Under the pieces are notes generated by a model that saw nothing but the letters and a program-made list of their open reading frames with translations, had not been told where the DNA came from and made no database searches. A stretch of 64,000 bases of DNA from Phytomonas francai (lineage: Eukaryota; Euglenozoa; Kinetoplastea; Trypanosomatida; Trypanosomatidae). Positions 18,037-28,241 of this stretch are shown here, piece by piece. The stretch spans positions 117,275 to 181,274 of the forward strand of contig MJCC01000007.1 of assembly GCA_001766655.1 (NCBI GenBank). The letters run 5' to 3'. The first letter of the stretch is position 1, and every line of letters begins with the position of its first letter. The position numbers and the translations under genes were made by a program.

Positions 18037-20220
18037 TTAGATATTTTCGCTCCCGATACCACCCCCTCTCACCTTTTCTTCTATAGAAGCTTCTTCTTCG
18101 GATGAGTACCCCGAGTCGTACGTGCTATACTCATCCCCCCCAAAGCCATCACTCGTGATCTCGCTGGAAAGGCACTCAGATTCCTTGGATAACTTCCTTA
18201 TGACCTCGTTCGCAGCATCTTGCGCCGCAGGGTTGTCGAGAACCTTCCCGGACAGCACCGCCTGAATGTCGGCGATCGTCAGGCCGCGTTCCTCGAGAAA
18301 GGCTCGGTTAAGAATCGGGTGCTCCTCCCAATACCGAGAAGACTCTGCCGTATCGTGATCCGTTTCCGTGCGCCGCGGGACATAGGACTCGTCCATCTCA
18401 TTCGTGAAGAAAGACGACGTTTCGGCCGTCTCCTCGCTCTCCGCGTCGGAGGTGCCGCTTGGGCGATCGCCCTCGCTACGGGGCCTGGCAGGCTCCTCCT
18501 TGTCAAAGCAAAGTGGATCGTAATCATCCTCCTGAATCTCAAAAAAGCTCTCGAAGTCCTGCAGCATCTCGCTCGCGGTGGCCCTGTTCTCAGGGATGTA
18601 CTCTAGCATCGGGAGAAGAAAGTCCGCGATCTCCTTCGCCTTTTTGCGGGTGAAGCGGTGCCGATTGTGGAGCACGGACTCCAAGCCCCAGTAGCGGAGT
18701 TCTTTGATATTGCGCAGCTCACCCTTCGAATCATAGTAGTTCGCGCGATACCTCCCATTGCCGAGACGCATGCTCTCCGGTAAGTCGCCGAGTAGCTCGC
18801 TCATCAGAGCAAGATGGTCCTCATCCCGTGAGTAGGCGTCGTCTTTCTTGGGATCGAACAGAAATTCGCCGGTAATAAGCTCGAAGATCATGCAGGCGTA
18901 CGACCAAATATCGATAGGAGACGAATAGGGCTCGCCCAGAATCACCTCCGGGCAGCGGTATTGCCGGGTCTGGACTTCGTCAGTAAACTGCTTATAGGTC
19001 CAACAACTGTTTCCAAAGTCTGCTAATATGACATGATGAAAACGCTCTACCTCCCACTCGGAATCCGTCTTGCTAACCTCCGAGTTCTTCTCGCACGCGT
19101 CGGATGCGTTTGAATTCACTTCATCAACCACGGTGCTTACCTTTTCGGGTTTCCCATTTTGCCTCATTTCCTTTTCTTTCGCTATTTTTTTGTAGTAGCG
19201 GCGCCGTTGAGATTTGGTCATAGTTTTGGGGTCACGATCGGTCAAGCGTGGCCTTTGGTCCATCGGTAATGGGTGGTAATGCCGCATCAAGGATATGATG
19301 GAGTGCTTTGGTGTTGAAAGCAGAACATTTTCGGGCTTTATGTCCGTGTGAATAATATTAATACTGCTAATATGTTCTAGTGCAATCAGTATTTGCCGTG
19401 CGATATACTTCACTATGGGCAAAGGGATACCACGGTATTCATAGCGCTCCATCAGGCACAGTAAGTTCTCCCCGTAAACGTCAAACACCATGCAGACGTG
19501 TGTACCGTTGGGACCGGTATGTTTGAAGTAATCGTTGAGCCTCGTACAATGGCGCGTCTTGCCCGGGTCAGCCTGCATAATTTCGGAAAGAAGTTTAATC
19601 TCATCTAGCGCCGCCTCGCTGTAATGTTTCGCCGACTTTTGAACCTTCATGGCCTGGTAGCGCTCGCCCTGATAATCCCAGACGAGCCAAACGGTCGAGA
19701 AATAGCCCCACCCCAGCTTTTTGACTATTCGGTATTGGCTGTGGTAGACATCCCCGACCACCACCGGGTGATACCCACCCTGCCGGTAGTCCACCGCGCG
19801 CTCGTTCGCGGTATCGCTGTAGTCCTCCTCGGTCTGCTCGCCGTCGGTGGCCTCGCCGGCCGCGCGCGCGTGGTCGGGGTCGGGCCCCTTGTGGAGCTGC
19901 TGGCGCTGCTTCAGCCGGTCCGCGATATCGCAGGCCTGCTGGAGGGTCATGCCGGACTTGACCTCGATCCCCTCCTTCTCCACGATCTCGCGCCGCTTCC
20001 GCTCGGCGCGCTTCTCCCGCTTCAGCACGACGGTCTCCGCCTCGATGGGCTCATCGCGCTCGATTTCCTGAACTATCGCCTCCAACTCTACGCGAACGTT
20101 GTGGCTTACGCTGCTCGTCGGATTGGCATTCTTGCCTTTTCGCTTGCGAGGATCATTTTTGCTATTTTTTTTGGCAACACCTTTGGACGTTTTACCGTGC
20201 TTTTTAGCTGCCTTCCCCAT
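18037..20220 (-). CDS. SR-protein kinase (SRPK family)
   Basis: The 727-residue Ser/Thr kinase has a basic N-terminal extension (1-150) and a Pkinase domain from ~160 to ~590. ATP loop LGWGYFSTVWL starts at 169; the catalytic Lys is 192; the catalytic loop HTDIKPEN at 291 is the SRPK variant of HRDLKPEN; DFG is at 401-403 (LADFGNSCW). A non-conserved spacer splits the kinase at ~305-393, as in SRPKs, where it controls localisation. The C-terminal ~140 residues are acidic. SRPKs phosphorylate Arg-Ser domains of splicing factors; kinetoplastids need these for trans-splicing. All catalytic residues are present. Confidence 0.92.
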   Translation of the reverse strand: MGKAAKKHGKTSKGVAKKNSKNDPRKRKGKNANPTSSVSHNVRVELEAIVQEIERDEPIEAETVVLKREKRAERKRREIVEKEGIEVKSGMTLQQACDIADRLKQRQQLHKGPDPDHARAAGEATDGEQTEEDYSDTANERAVDYRQGGYHPVVVGDVYHSQYRIVKKLGWGYFSTVWLVWDYQGERYQAMKVQKSAKHYSEAALDEIKLLSEIMQADPGKTRHCTRLNDYFKHTGPNGTHVCMVFDVYGENLLCLMERYEYRGIPLPIVKYIARQILIALEHISSINIIHTDIKPENVLLSTPKHSIISLMRHYHPLPMDQRPRLTDRDPKTMTKSQRRRYYKKIAKEKEMRQNGKPEKVSTVVDEVNSNASDACEKNSEVSKTDSEWEVERFHHVILADFGNSCWTYKQFTDEVQTRQYRCPEVILGEPYSSPIDIWSYACMIFELITGEFLFDPKKDDAYSRDEDHLALMSELLGDLPESMRLGNGRYRANYYDSKGELRNIKELRYWGLESVLHNRHRFTRKKAKEIADFLLPMLEYIPENRATASEMLQDFESFFEIQEDDYDPLCFDKEEPARPRSEGDRPSGTSDAESEETAETSSFFTNEMDESYVPRRTETDHDTAESSRYWEEHPILNRAFLEERGLTIADIQAVLSGKVLDNPAAQDAANEVIRKLSKESECLSSEITSDGFGGDEYSTYDSGYSSEEEASIEEKVRGGGIGSENI

Positions 20221-21249
20221 GGTGCATTAACGAACACAAGGCCACACACACTATCTCAAAGACAAAAAAAATTCAAACTCTGTTGATATTTTGTGCTTAA
20301 TACAAAAAAAAAAAAAAACTGAGGTGTTGAATGAATTTTCAAAAGTAAACCCAAAGGTATAAAATAAGAGGACAAAAAAATGGTGTCATCTCAAGTTGAG
20401 ATGCTACTTACAGAAATCTTATCCCAATGTTAGTACATTTGGCGGATAAAAATATACTATTCATGAAAATCCCATCATCCACTTCTGATCCTGCATTGCT
20501 CCCCAAAACAATAGCTCCAGTAAGGTTTCCATCTTCAACGAGGCTGCTGATCTAGCTTCAGCCACGATACAATCAAGATCGGGTGTTGTGTTGGGAAAAT
20601 GCGCTCGCATTGCGAACAAGAATATGGCGTGAAGTGCTCCGATGACACCAGCAGAGAGGGGGGAAGCTCTCTAAAGCTATTCTCGAAAATGCAGCCGATG
20701 AAAAAAAAAAACAAGAATCTTCCACTCCCCAATTATGCCAAAATAATGGTCTCGTATTTGTCAGGTTAAAGCCCTGAAAGTTTTAAAATAACTCTCCCTT
20801 TGCTCTAAAATACTCGACGGAACGCAGTCCCGTTTGTAAATGCACTTGTGGAAAAACACAGGGATGTGTACGCAGCCTCGAAGACTCCAAGAAGCAGTGG
20901 CTCATCCACCTTTGATTTAAAGTGGCGCCTATCAAATAACCTTTCGAATTATTAACATAAATTAGCCAAGCTTGTTCATCTGGTGAAAAAGGATTCTGTT
21001 CTACACTCTTTTGTGAGTATTCGCTTGTGATTTGAAGGTCTAAGAGAAATAAAGAAAAATTTATAAGGTCTAAAATTATTCGGGATAAAAGTTGAACCGC
21101 TCAATATGAATCTTTGTGGGAGGGGAATATGCATTCATCCCCATAATTATTACTCTAATATGTATAGATTCCTCTCTGAGGCGTGGCTTTTAGGTCATCC
21201 CCTCACTGTCACCATATGGATTAATACAGATATGGCAAAGCGGAAATGA
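20221..21249. other. 1-kb spacer with SRPK splice tract and ambiguous small reading frames
   Basis: A run of T on the minus strand (20303-20317) upstream of the SRPK start is a likely splice tract. The stretch 20461-21040 is somewhat GC-richer than its flanks and holds open frames separated by a GT-AG interval at 20671-20813; see findings. No gene called. Confidence 0.4.
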
Positions 21250-21744
21250 TTATACTGCTTTAATCTTAAAGTGGATAGATACAAGCGAGAGCACAAGCGC
21301 CTTTAGATCCCGTATGAAACAGTAAAAAGTAAAAAGACCTGGAGGCTCTTCGGGGCCCTCATTCGGCATAGTGATCATCTTGTTAGTCACTAGTGAAATA
21401 TGTATCTTCCCAAGATGTATTTCGAGCTCTTGTCGACCGTTACGGTCCGGCTGCGGCCACTGTTCGTCGTCACTTTCACAAACCGCTGACTTCACAATAA
21501 TTGACTTTACCTCCTCTAGCACAGCTTGGGATACGCGAGCTTGTTTTTTAATGATATTCTCATTTCGATACTGGCTATTATTAGCGTACTTTAGTGTCCC
21601 ATCATCCTTCAGTTCAAACTCGAGGAACTCGTTGCCGTACCTACCAGTGTGGCCTGCGTAGTAGCGCAAATAGTAAAGATGAGAGTCCATCGTCTCTGGG
21701 GCACTGTCTAATGCTTGCTCAACGAGTTGCTCATCGTCGGTCAT
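21250..21744 (-). CDS. MAGOH: Mago nashi homologue (exon-junction complex)
   Basis: The 164-residue protein is a clear Magoh: [20 protein letters not shown] at the start of the fold, [12 protein letters not shown], the central [10 protein letters not shown] helix, and [20 protein letters not shown] near the C-terminus. Magoh pairs with Y14 in the exon-junction core. The extra ~18 acidic N-terminal residues ([10 protein letters not shown]) and the insert around [13 protein letters not shown] are tolerated family variation. A Mago-Y14 complex is known in trypanosomes although cis-introns are very rare there, so its role may not be classical EJC deposition. Confidence 0.95.
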   Translation of the reverse strand: MTDDEQLVEQALDSAPETMDSHLYYLRYYAGHTGRYGNEFLEFELKDDGTLKYANNSQYRNENIIKKQARVSQAVLEEVKSIIVKSAVCESDDEQWPQPDRNGRQELEIHLGKIHISLVTNKMITMPNEGPEEPPGLFTFYCFIRDLKALVLSLVSIHFKIKAV

Positions 21745-21984
21745 GTTGAATCCTTGCTAAACAACTTTGTGTCGAAGATTATAATCTAAGGAAATGAATA
21801 TTGTTCAATTTGTTGAGCTACGTATCTTAACAGCATCCATAATTAGAATCATAATAGATATAATTTTCGAATGAATGAAATGGAAAATGGTAACATCGTT
21901 GAAGCAGTCATATCCGGGATGTAGGCTAATCGAGAAAAAGACCCAAAGAGACAAGAAAGAGTGTCAGTGGCGCTATCGGGCTCC

Positions 21985-23304
21985 TCAAGACATCGCTTCA
22001 AATATTTCCTTCCCCCAGATTGACCCATGCTTCTTCACTTCCCTCCTGAAAAAATTCTTCACGGAGGTCGCCTCTGGTTTTAGCTTCAGCGCCCTTAGGC
22101 TAAAATAGACCTGAGGCCATACTGCCCTAGCAAAGGCTGTGGGTCGACCGTCAAGAGGATCTGCCATGCGAGCCTTCATCTCGAGCCAGTTTAAACCATC
22201 CGTGACCAAAGCAATGCGAGGCAAACCATCTGCTTGTGTCAGCGCTTTCAATCGTAGTCCAAACATCTCAGAAAAACACCGGAAAGCGCGTTGGACATTG
22301 GCCATTGCCTCTGCATCGTGTCGACATTGCTCCAACTGAAGGTCCTCAGTGTGAAGAGAGTTCGAATTGGATGACGCCGTTGCGAAAGGGAAAAGGTATT
22401 CCAATAAAAGCGGTAGGGAAACGCAACGCGTCCCAGGGCCAGCTGGCAGACCATCCTTGTTGAACGAGGCGTTAGTGCTTGCAAATGCCCCCTGAAGTAT
22501 CGGCCACCAGTTATTGCACTGGGCATCAAATAGAGTTGAAATGAAAATTTTTTGACCGGTGAAAGCACCAGAAGCGATTGGAATTTGTGCCACAGCTTCA
22601 ACGGGTAGCGGTTTTAGACCCTTTAAAAAGGAGAAATAGTCGTGCTGAGCGGACCTTCGCAACTCAGCTGCGTTAATTTTTACTAAGAGCCGCTCTGTAC
22701 GTCTCTGGCGTCGTCGGCAACGGCGCTCCCTCATTGCCTTTTCTTGCCCCAGCTTAGATTCTTCACCAAGAAGCCTCTCTTCTAAACGCAGATTAAGGAG
22801 TTTGCGGGCTGCACGTCGGTTACACCATAGTGAGGGGAAGCGGCCAAAACGAATAATAATTCCGGACGGGCCATGACTTAGAATGACGGTTTGCTTACGA
22901 CGATTAGTCGCCTGCCCTCCAGGACCTCTCCCAAGTGTAGTCTTTTCCTTCAAATCGTCTTCCTTAAAAAGGTAGAAACACCCAAAGCATGCACTAAAGA
23001 ATCTTGGGAGACTGCTATTAACTCGATCACATTCTCGTTTCAATCTCCTCCGTTGAAGCGTGTGCGCTTTTTTGGATTCTCTCACTGCTTGTAAGTTGAA
23101 AAAGAAAGCATCCGTAGCACCTGTATTCTTGAATCCCCCAAGCAGTTCTCTAGATCCTTCTGAGGAATCCACTGCCTTGGATTTTTCAGTGCAATTTCCA
23201 CTTTTGAACCTTTTCGCATTTTCAATGCAGGGATAGAAAATCTTGCTCACGAGGACCAGACAGCTCAATGAAAAATAACCGCAACGCTGTTGTAGGGACA
23301 GCAT
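21985..23304 (-). CDS. mitochondrial class I release-factor-like GGQ protein with long C-terminal extension
   Basis: The 439-residue protein. The N-terminus (MLSLQQRCGYFSLSCLVLVS) is compatible with mitochondrial import. An RF-1/ICT1-type domain spans ~115-205 with the catalytic GGQ at 129-131 in GRGPGGQATNRRKQTVILSH and a basic helix after it. There is no codon-recognition domain. This layout resembles the MTRFR/ICT1 rescue group, which hydrolyse peptidyl-tRNA on stalled mitoribosomes. The 230-residue C-terminal extension has no domain I recognise and is probably lineage-specific. Assignment of the GGQ domain is firm; the exact subfamily is not. Confidence 0.82.
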   Translation of the reverse strand: MLSLQQRCGYFSLSCLVLVSKIFYPCIENAKRFKSGNCTEKSKAVDSSEGSRELLGGFKNTGATDAFFFNLQAVRESKKAHTLQRRRLKRECDRVNSSLPRFFSACFGCFYLFKEDDLKEKTTLGRGPGGQATNRRKQTVILSHGPSGIIIRFGRFPSLWCNRRAARKLLNLRLEERLLGEESKLGQEKAMRERRCRRRQRRTERLLVKINAAELRRSAQHDYFSFLKGLKPLPVEAVAQIPIASGAFTGQKIFISTLFDAQCNNWWPILQGAFASTNASFNKDGLPAGPGTRCVSLPLLLEYLFPFATASSNSNSLHTEDLQLEQCRHDAEAMANVQRAFRCFSEMFGLRLKALTQADGLPRIALVTDGLNWLEMKARMADPLDGRPTAFARAVWPQVYFSLRALKLKPEATSVKNFFRREVKKHGSIWGKEIFEAMS

Positions 23305-23593
23305 GTACGCATTTATTGCTAATCAATCACTTTTATATGTGATATTTGTTTTAGTTAAACGTAGGAAAAAAAGCCTCCAGAATTTATTTATAAGATGTTT
23401 AGTAATCCCTTTCCACGAATCGAGGAACATCCAACCCCTCTTAGATCAATCCAAACCAGAAAATATTCAAATTTAGTGTATTTTTGTTCGAAAATTAGTT
23501 CTCTTCGATCGAGTTTCTAATAATATCTCTGGCAGGAAAAACATTATGATGAAAAAAGGTACTAAAGTATGAGCACTCCCCATTTCCCCACAA

Positions 23594-24337
23594 TCACTGC
23601 AGTCCATATGGCATATTTTGTCGAGGCCCTTCTTCCGAATGGCGTGGCTTCTCCAATTCCAAGTCTGGCAATGCAAAGTCTTGCATCTCATACTGTCGAT
23701 CAAAAGGTCCAGTGCGTTGTAATACTTTTCTCTTACTCCATTTATCCACAAAGATCGCACTCTGGGGATATGGACCTTTCCAGGGATCCAACCGGTCTTT
23801 AGGTACAAAATCATGGTACGTTTCGCCAAATAGTTCATTTGTTCCTCCACGATAATTATACACATGTTGAAAAAACTGCTTCTTCCATTCCCACCCAGCC
23901 TGCTCAGAGAAGAGGCCATCATGAGAAACCAAGATGATATCGTCGTCACGCTCAGGCTTCTTGAAGCCATACATGTCCCCAAACTCGTCACTAGTTAACT
24001 GCAGCGCATATTCCACCTCGTCTCGCGGTATCCAATAGCTATGGGGAATCCAACGGTGCATTTTAGATGGTGAAGTCCTAGAATCGATAATATACGTTCC
24101 CGGTTCCGGGTACTGGATCAAATGCTCCATATCCTTGATATAAGCCTGATGACAAAGAAGATGGTGGAAAGCGGCATACTGCTGCTGTTCATACAAAAAC
24201 TTATGCCTGTCAAAATACCAAGGCTGATACTCCTTCATGTGCCAATTGAACCATTCCCTTGGGTTAATTTCACCATCAAGCATCAAATGGTGGCGCGTGC
24301 GTCGATCAGACTGAATAAGGGAGAAAGATCGCCGCAT
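23594..24337 (-). CDS. rhodanese-like protein lacking the active-site cysteine, probably mitochondrial
   Basis: The protein has 247 residues from the ATG at 24337 (the upstream codon is TTG). A basic N-terminus (MRRSFSLIQSDRRTRHH) suggests mitochondrial import. The rhodanese pattern is visible: GTYIIDSRTS (like liDvR), WIPHSYWIPRDEV (like hIpgA.niP), and IILVSHDGLFSEQAG, which aligns with the CxxGxRS active loop but has Ser in place of Cys, then the Y-RGG-type loop. Sulfurtransfer is therefore unlikely. The C-terminal ~70 residues are polar and Tyr/Trp-rich, like subunits of kinetoplastid mitochondrial complexes. Role unknown; a structural subunit is my inference. Confidence 0.65.
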   Translation of the reverse strand: MRRSFSLIQSDRRTRHHLMLDGEINPREWFNWHMKEYQPWYFDRHKFLYEQQQYAAFHHLLCHQAYIKDMEHLIQYPEPGTYIIDSRTSPSKMHRWIPHSYWIPRDEVEYALQLTSDEFGDMYGFKKPERDDDIILVSHDGLFSEQAGWEWKKQFFQHVYNYRGGTNELFGETYHDFVPKDRLDPWKGPYPQSAIFVDKWSKRKVLQRTGPFDRQYEMQDFALPDLELEKPRHSEEGPRQNMPYGLQ

Positions 24338-24647
24338 CAAAAAATAGTGACATACGGCAATATATTGCCACGTTTTCCTAGAAGAATAAAAAGGGAAAAA
24401 TCAAAATATGAAAAAAAAAGTAGAAGCAAAACGTAACAGAATAGGAAATAAAATTGAAAAATAATAGAGAAATTGAAAAATAATTATACAAAAAATTCTA
24501 AAAGTCCGGTCTACCTTCTTACAAAAATAGAATAAAGATGATAAATCATAACAAAAAATGAGAAAAAGCAAACTATATAACAATATATACGACTATAATA
24601 AATATGTCTACAAAAAAATAAAATCCATAAAAAAATGGAGATAAGAT
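24338..24647. other. AT-rich spacer
   Basis: Very AT-rich; a 60-codon Phe/Leu/Ile-rich minus frame at 24401-24583 reflects base composition. No gene seen. Confidence 0.5.
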
Positions 24648-25826
24648 TTACTCAATTAAATTCTTTGGGATCTCCCACGTGAAGCCGCCCTTCCCGGTGG
24701 TGTCCGTACGACCGAAGTGGCCAAAACGAGACGTTGTGTGGTATATCGGGCGTCGCAGATTAAGCTCCTTAATAATATCATACGGGCGAAGCTTGAAGTT
24801 CTTCTCCACAATCTCAAGTATTCTCTTGTCGTCGTACTTTCCGGTGCCGTATGTTTCGACGAAAATACTCAGAGGTTCCGCCACGCCAATCGCGTATGCC
24901 AGCTGCACCAAGCAGCGTCGTGCCAGGCCACTGGAGACCACCGACTTGGCGATCCAGCGCGCAGCGTACGCAGCGGAGCGGTCTACCTTGGATGGATCCT
25001 TGCCGGAGAAAGCACCGCCGCCGTGTGCGCCCCACCCACCGTACGTGTCGACGATGATCTTTCGTCCTGTAAGCCCGGCGTCACCGTGCGGGCCCCCAAT
25101 GACGAACCTTCCGGATGGGTTCAGCCAGTACTTAGTCTGGTCGGTCAGCAGTTTGGCTGGAATCACGTCCCTGATTACCTTCTCCATCAGGTCCTGACGA
25201 ATCTTTTCGTTTCTCACGAACTCGTCGTGCTGCGCTGAAATCAGCACCGCTGACACACTCTGCGGCGTGAGTAGCTGCTTCCCACCCCGAGTGTCGTACT
25301 CGTACTGCACGGTCACCTGGGTCTTTGCGTCGGGGCGCGCCCACTCCAGCGTGCCGTCCCGCCGCAGCTCGCTGTACTTCTGCGCAAGGCCGCGAGCTAA
25401 CTCGTAGCTCAGCGGCATCAGGGTCTCGGACTCGTCCGTAGCGTAGCCAAACATCATCCCCTGGTCCCCGGCCCCCAGATTCTCTCCATCGAAGTCCCCG
25501 AGGCCCTGCGTGATGTCCGGCGATTGCTGCTCGATCGCGACCAGCACGTTGCACGACTTATGATCCAAGCCCTTGGCGGCATCGTCGAACCCAATCTCAC
25601 AAACCGTGCCGCGCACGATCTTCTGGAAGTCCAGCACAGCTTTGGTGGTGATCTCGCCAAATACCATCACCATCCCTGTCTTGGAACACGTTTCGCACGC
25701 CACCTTGGAAAAAGGGTCCTGGGCCAAGCACGCGTCGAGGATGGCGTCTGAGATTTGGTCGCACAGCTTGTCCGGGTGCCCCTCGGAAACATGCTCGGAA
25801 GAAAACGCAATGTTATGAACTGACAT
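24648..25826 (-). CDS. METK: S-adenosylmethionine synthetase (methionine adenosyltransferase)
   Basis: The 392-residue enzyme makes SAM from ATP and methionine in the cytosol. All signatures are present: GHPDKLCDQ (16-24), the substrate-loop region [33 protein letters not shown] (118-132), and the P-loop-like [19 protein letters not shown] (269-287). It is complete and colinear with eukaryotic and bacterial MAT, with no missing catalytic Asp or Lys. In Leishmania the gene is duplicated in tandem; here I see one copy. A TTTTACTTTCAG acceptor ends at 25855, leaving a ~28-base leader before the ATG. Confidence 0.97.
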   Translation of the reverse strand: MSVHNIAFSSEHVSEGHPDKLCDQISDAILDACLAQDPFSKVACETCSKTGMVMVFGEITTKAVLDFQKIVRGTVCEIGFDDAAKGLDHKSCNVLVAIEQQSPDITQGLGDFDGENLGAGDQGMMFGYATDESETLMPLSYELARGLAQKYSELRRDGTLEWARPDAKTQVTVQYEYDTRGGKQLLTPQSVSAVLISAQHDEFVRNEKIRQDLMEKVIRDVIPAKLLTDQTKYWLNPSGRFVIGGPHGDAGLTGRKIIVDTYGGWGAHGGGAFSGKDPSKVDRSAAYAARWIAKSVVSSGLARRCLVQLAYAIGVAEPLSIFVETYGTGKYDDKRILEIVEKNFKLRPYDIIKELNLRRPIYHTTSRFGHFGRTDTTGKGGFTWEIPKNLIE

Positions 25827-26229
25827 CTTTTTTTATCCTTTTGATCTTTGAATACTGAAAGTAAAATAGCTATGTGTATATTAAATAATTTTTTTACAAT
25901 TTGTATGTATACTGTGCTAATGAAACCTCTACTATTGTTAGTTTTTGTCTTTTTTTTTTCCTAACATGAATGGGAAATAAAGGGAATGTTTATTGGATCA
26001 AATTTAATTAAGAAAATCGTTTTGAAGTAAACAAACAAGATAATTAGCCCCTTTTACTTTCGCTTTCCACCCTCTTCCAATGCTAAGACGTGATCCGAAT
26101 GCTTGTGGGAAAAAACACCGAACAGCTTTCGAAGGATATTATCAACGCAATCGGATGCATTCTTCCTCTTTTTCATGAAAAGAGAGGAAAAAGGATAATC
26201 ATTTTAAATGGTGTTCATATGTGGAAAGT
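25827..26229. other. intergenic spacer, MAT leader region
   Basis: AT-rich. The pyrimidine stretch ending in AG at 25855-25868 on the minus strand is the probable MAT splice acceptor. No gene seen. Confidence 0.5.
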
Positions 26230-27942
26230 TTAGTCCTCAATACAATAGGTATCTTTAATTGTTGCTTCACGCCACTGCACTCTCAGCTGCTTCCCCAAAG
26301 GAGTTTCTATAATGTAGTCAACGCGATCGATCTCTTTGCGGTGGATATCCAGCCATTCTTTCAACCTATAGTTTACACGTATCTCGTGCAGTCGCGCCGG
26401 TGCCCCACATAATGGACAGTTCCAAAGATTACTTTGTGTGAACCGTACCAGGATAGCCTCAAGCTCCATGCATTGCATATGTGCACACGTGAGCGTTCGG
26501 ACTGGTATTACCATAGGAAGGGCTGTCAGCGGGCACGTTACCTTTACGCTCACTTCAGTGACTCGCACTGCATCACGGGGAGTGGACCTATTACGAGAAA
26601 GCGCGTTGCCTACACCTCCATTTGCATCCCCACTGTAATTCCTCACTATTTGCTCACATATTGTAGCCAATGGAGTCTCTTCTACGAATATGCAAGCCAC
26701 AATGCCGGACCACAGAAAAGTATCCTCTGGAATCCATGTGAAGTCTATCTCCAGAACGAAAAGGTCATCCTCCTGAGGCATGACTAAATGCGTAATGTCA
26801 GCCACTGGAGAAGTCTTGATAGAGTCCGCCTCCTTTCCAGCTGTAAGGTTCCAATTCGGGGGAGTCGATGTGACCACACCGTTGACCCTAAGAATCATAC
26901 TTAGAGTTCTGCCTTCCACAACCACAGGAACCATCCAACAGCTGCTATCAAGATAATTTTCTCCGGCTAGAGGCACCAATAAGACGCGACGATTGGAAGC
27001 AAAGCCCCCTGGGGGTGGCTCGCGAAGTGCCCTTGGAGAAGGCAGCCTACACACTACGGGATGATTGTCAACCTCAACAGCACCTAAGAGTTCAATAAAG
27101 CGGTACACAGGTGAAAGCACGAATTGCGTTGGGTTTTCAAACACCTCGCTCCGCAATACATTCAACACATCGGAGCGGAGTGGGACTACAAACTGCGCTT
27201 CTTTCCGTTTACAGAATCCCCGTTGGACTACCCCCGCTTTGTCGCCCGCCATTCCATCCCCCGCACGCGACGTCACGGCGGTAGGAAAGTTCACCTCGGT
27301 GGGCCGAGGCTTCGCGTCCAGATCGTTGTCGTGGAAACGTCTGGGCCCGTCAAGCGATGTGGGGGCCGCCGCCCTGGGCCGGGACGGCCACGGTCCCGCT
27401 GCCTCCTGCCGCCGCCGCCGCCTACTTCTCCCCGTGTGGACCTCCAACCCACTGCGGGAAAGTGTCTCGCGGAGCCGTTCCGCGGTCTCGCCACCAACAG
27501 CAGAAATTAGCAGCCTAATGTTGCGCAACTCACTCTCGGAAAATGAAGTTATCCACCCCTCCCCCGCCTGTTCATGGGGTCCGAGGGGATCCGTGCTATT
27601 TTCGGTAAGGTCTTGCGCTGGATTTTGTCTCTCTGAAGTATTCAACGAAGCACTAGCGTCTCTGAGCGCCTGATCCACGGCATGGCGGGTGGCTGGGTTG
27701 CTAAACCAGGGACCTTCTTCCCGAGAGCGGGATGAAAAATCAGGATGGAAAAAGCGTATGCTATCCAAATCAGATGAAAGAATGGGATACAGCTGATTAG
27801 GATCATGATAAAATTCGACACAAAACGCCACCGGTTGGTCCAAAACGCGAATCATTTCAACGTCCACGTCCCTAACCTTAGCGGGCCACCAGCAACCATC
27901 ATCGCACTTGACCCATATTAGCGTTCCATGGGGGTATTTCAT
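26230..27942 (-). CDS. PWWP plus SP-RING (SIZ/PIAS-type) SUMO E3 ligase candidate
   Basis: The protein has 570 residues from the ATG at 27942 (the codon at 27948 is GTG). N-terminal PWWP domain (about 5-75): HGTLIWVKCDDGCWWPAKVR, then FYHDPNQLYPI. A disordered Arg/Ser/Pro middle (~80-240). A PINIT-like region is possible at ~300-440. The SP-RING at ~468-530 has CPLTALPMVIPVRTLTCAH and WNCPLCGAP; likely zinc ligands are Cys486, His488, Cys509 and Cys512. SP-RING proteins pass SUMO from UBC9 to chromatin targets; PWWP binds methylated histone or DNA. A trypanosome SIZ1 is known to act on expression-site chromatin; whether this is its orthologue I cannot tell. Confidence 0.82.
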   Translation of the reverse strand: MKYPHGTLIWVKCDDGCWWPAKVRDVDVEMIRVLDQPVAFCVEFYHDPNQLYPILSSDLDSIRFFHPDFSSRSREEGPWFSNPATRHAVDQALRDASASLNTSERQNPAQDLTENSTDPLGPHEQAGEGWITSFSESELRNIRLLISAVGGETAERLRETLSRSGLEVHTGRSRRRRRQEAAGPWPSRPRAAAPTSLDGPRRFHDNDLDAKPRPTEVNFPTAVTSRAGDGMAGDKAGVVQRGFCKRKEAQFVVPLRSDVLNVLRSEVFENPTQFVLSPVYRFIELLGAVEVDNHPVVCRLPSPRALREPPPGGFASNRRVLLVPLAGENYLDSSCWMVPVVVEGRTLSMILRVNGVVTSTPPNWNLTAGKEADSIKTSPVADITHLVMPQEDDLFVLEIDFTWIPEDTFLWSGIVACIFVEETPLATICEQIVRNYSGDANGGVGNALSRNRSTPRDAVRVTEVSVKVTCPLTALPMVIPVRTLTCAHMQCMELEAILVRFTQSNLWNCPLCGAPARLHEIRVNYRLKEWLDIHRKEIDRVDYIIETPLGKQLRVQWREATIKDTYCIED

Positions 27943-28241
27943 AAACACAGCTTACCTGAACCCCTTCCCCTACGTGTCTCTATGAAGCCAAGAGACAGAC
28001 CTGTGTGACGAGTCTTGTGCAGGGAAAAAAAAAAGTAAATAAAGAAAAAGGAATACTTGGACACCATTTTAACGATTCAGAACATGGATTGTCTGCATGC
28101 ATTCTGTCATGCTAGTTTGCACACACGCACATCTATACGTCAGAACGTCCTTAAAAAATATATCTAATGAAGGAAAAAAAAAAATGAAAGTGGAACCTTT
28201 GGATCTACAACATGCAGAAGTGCATTTGGGTACGGTTGGTG

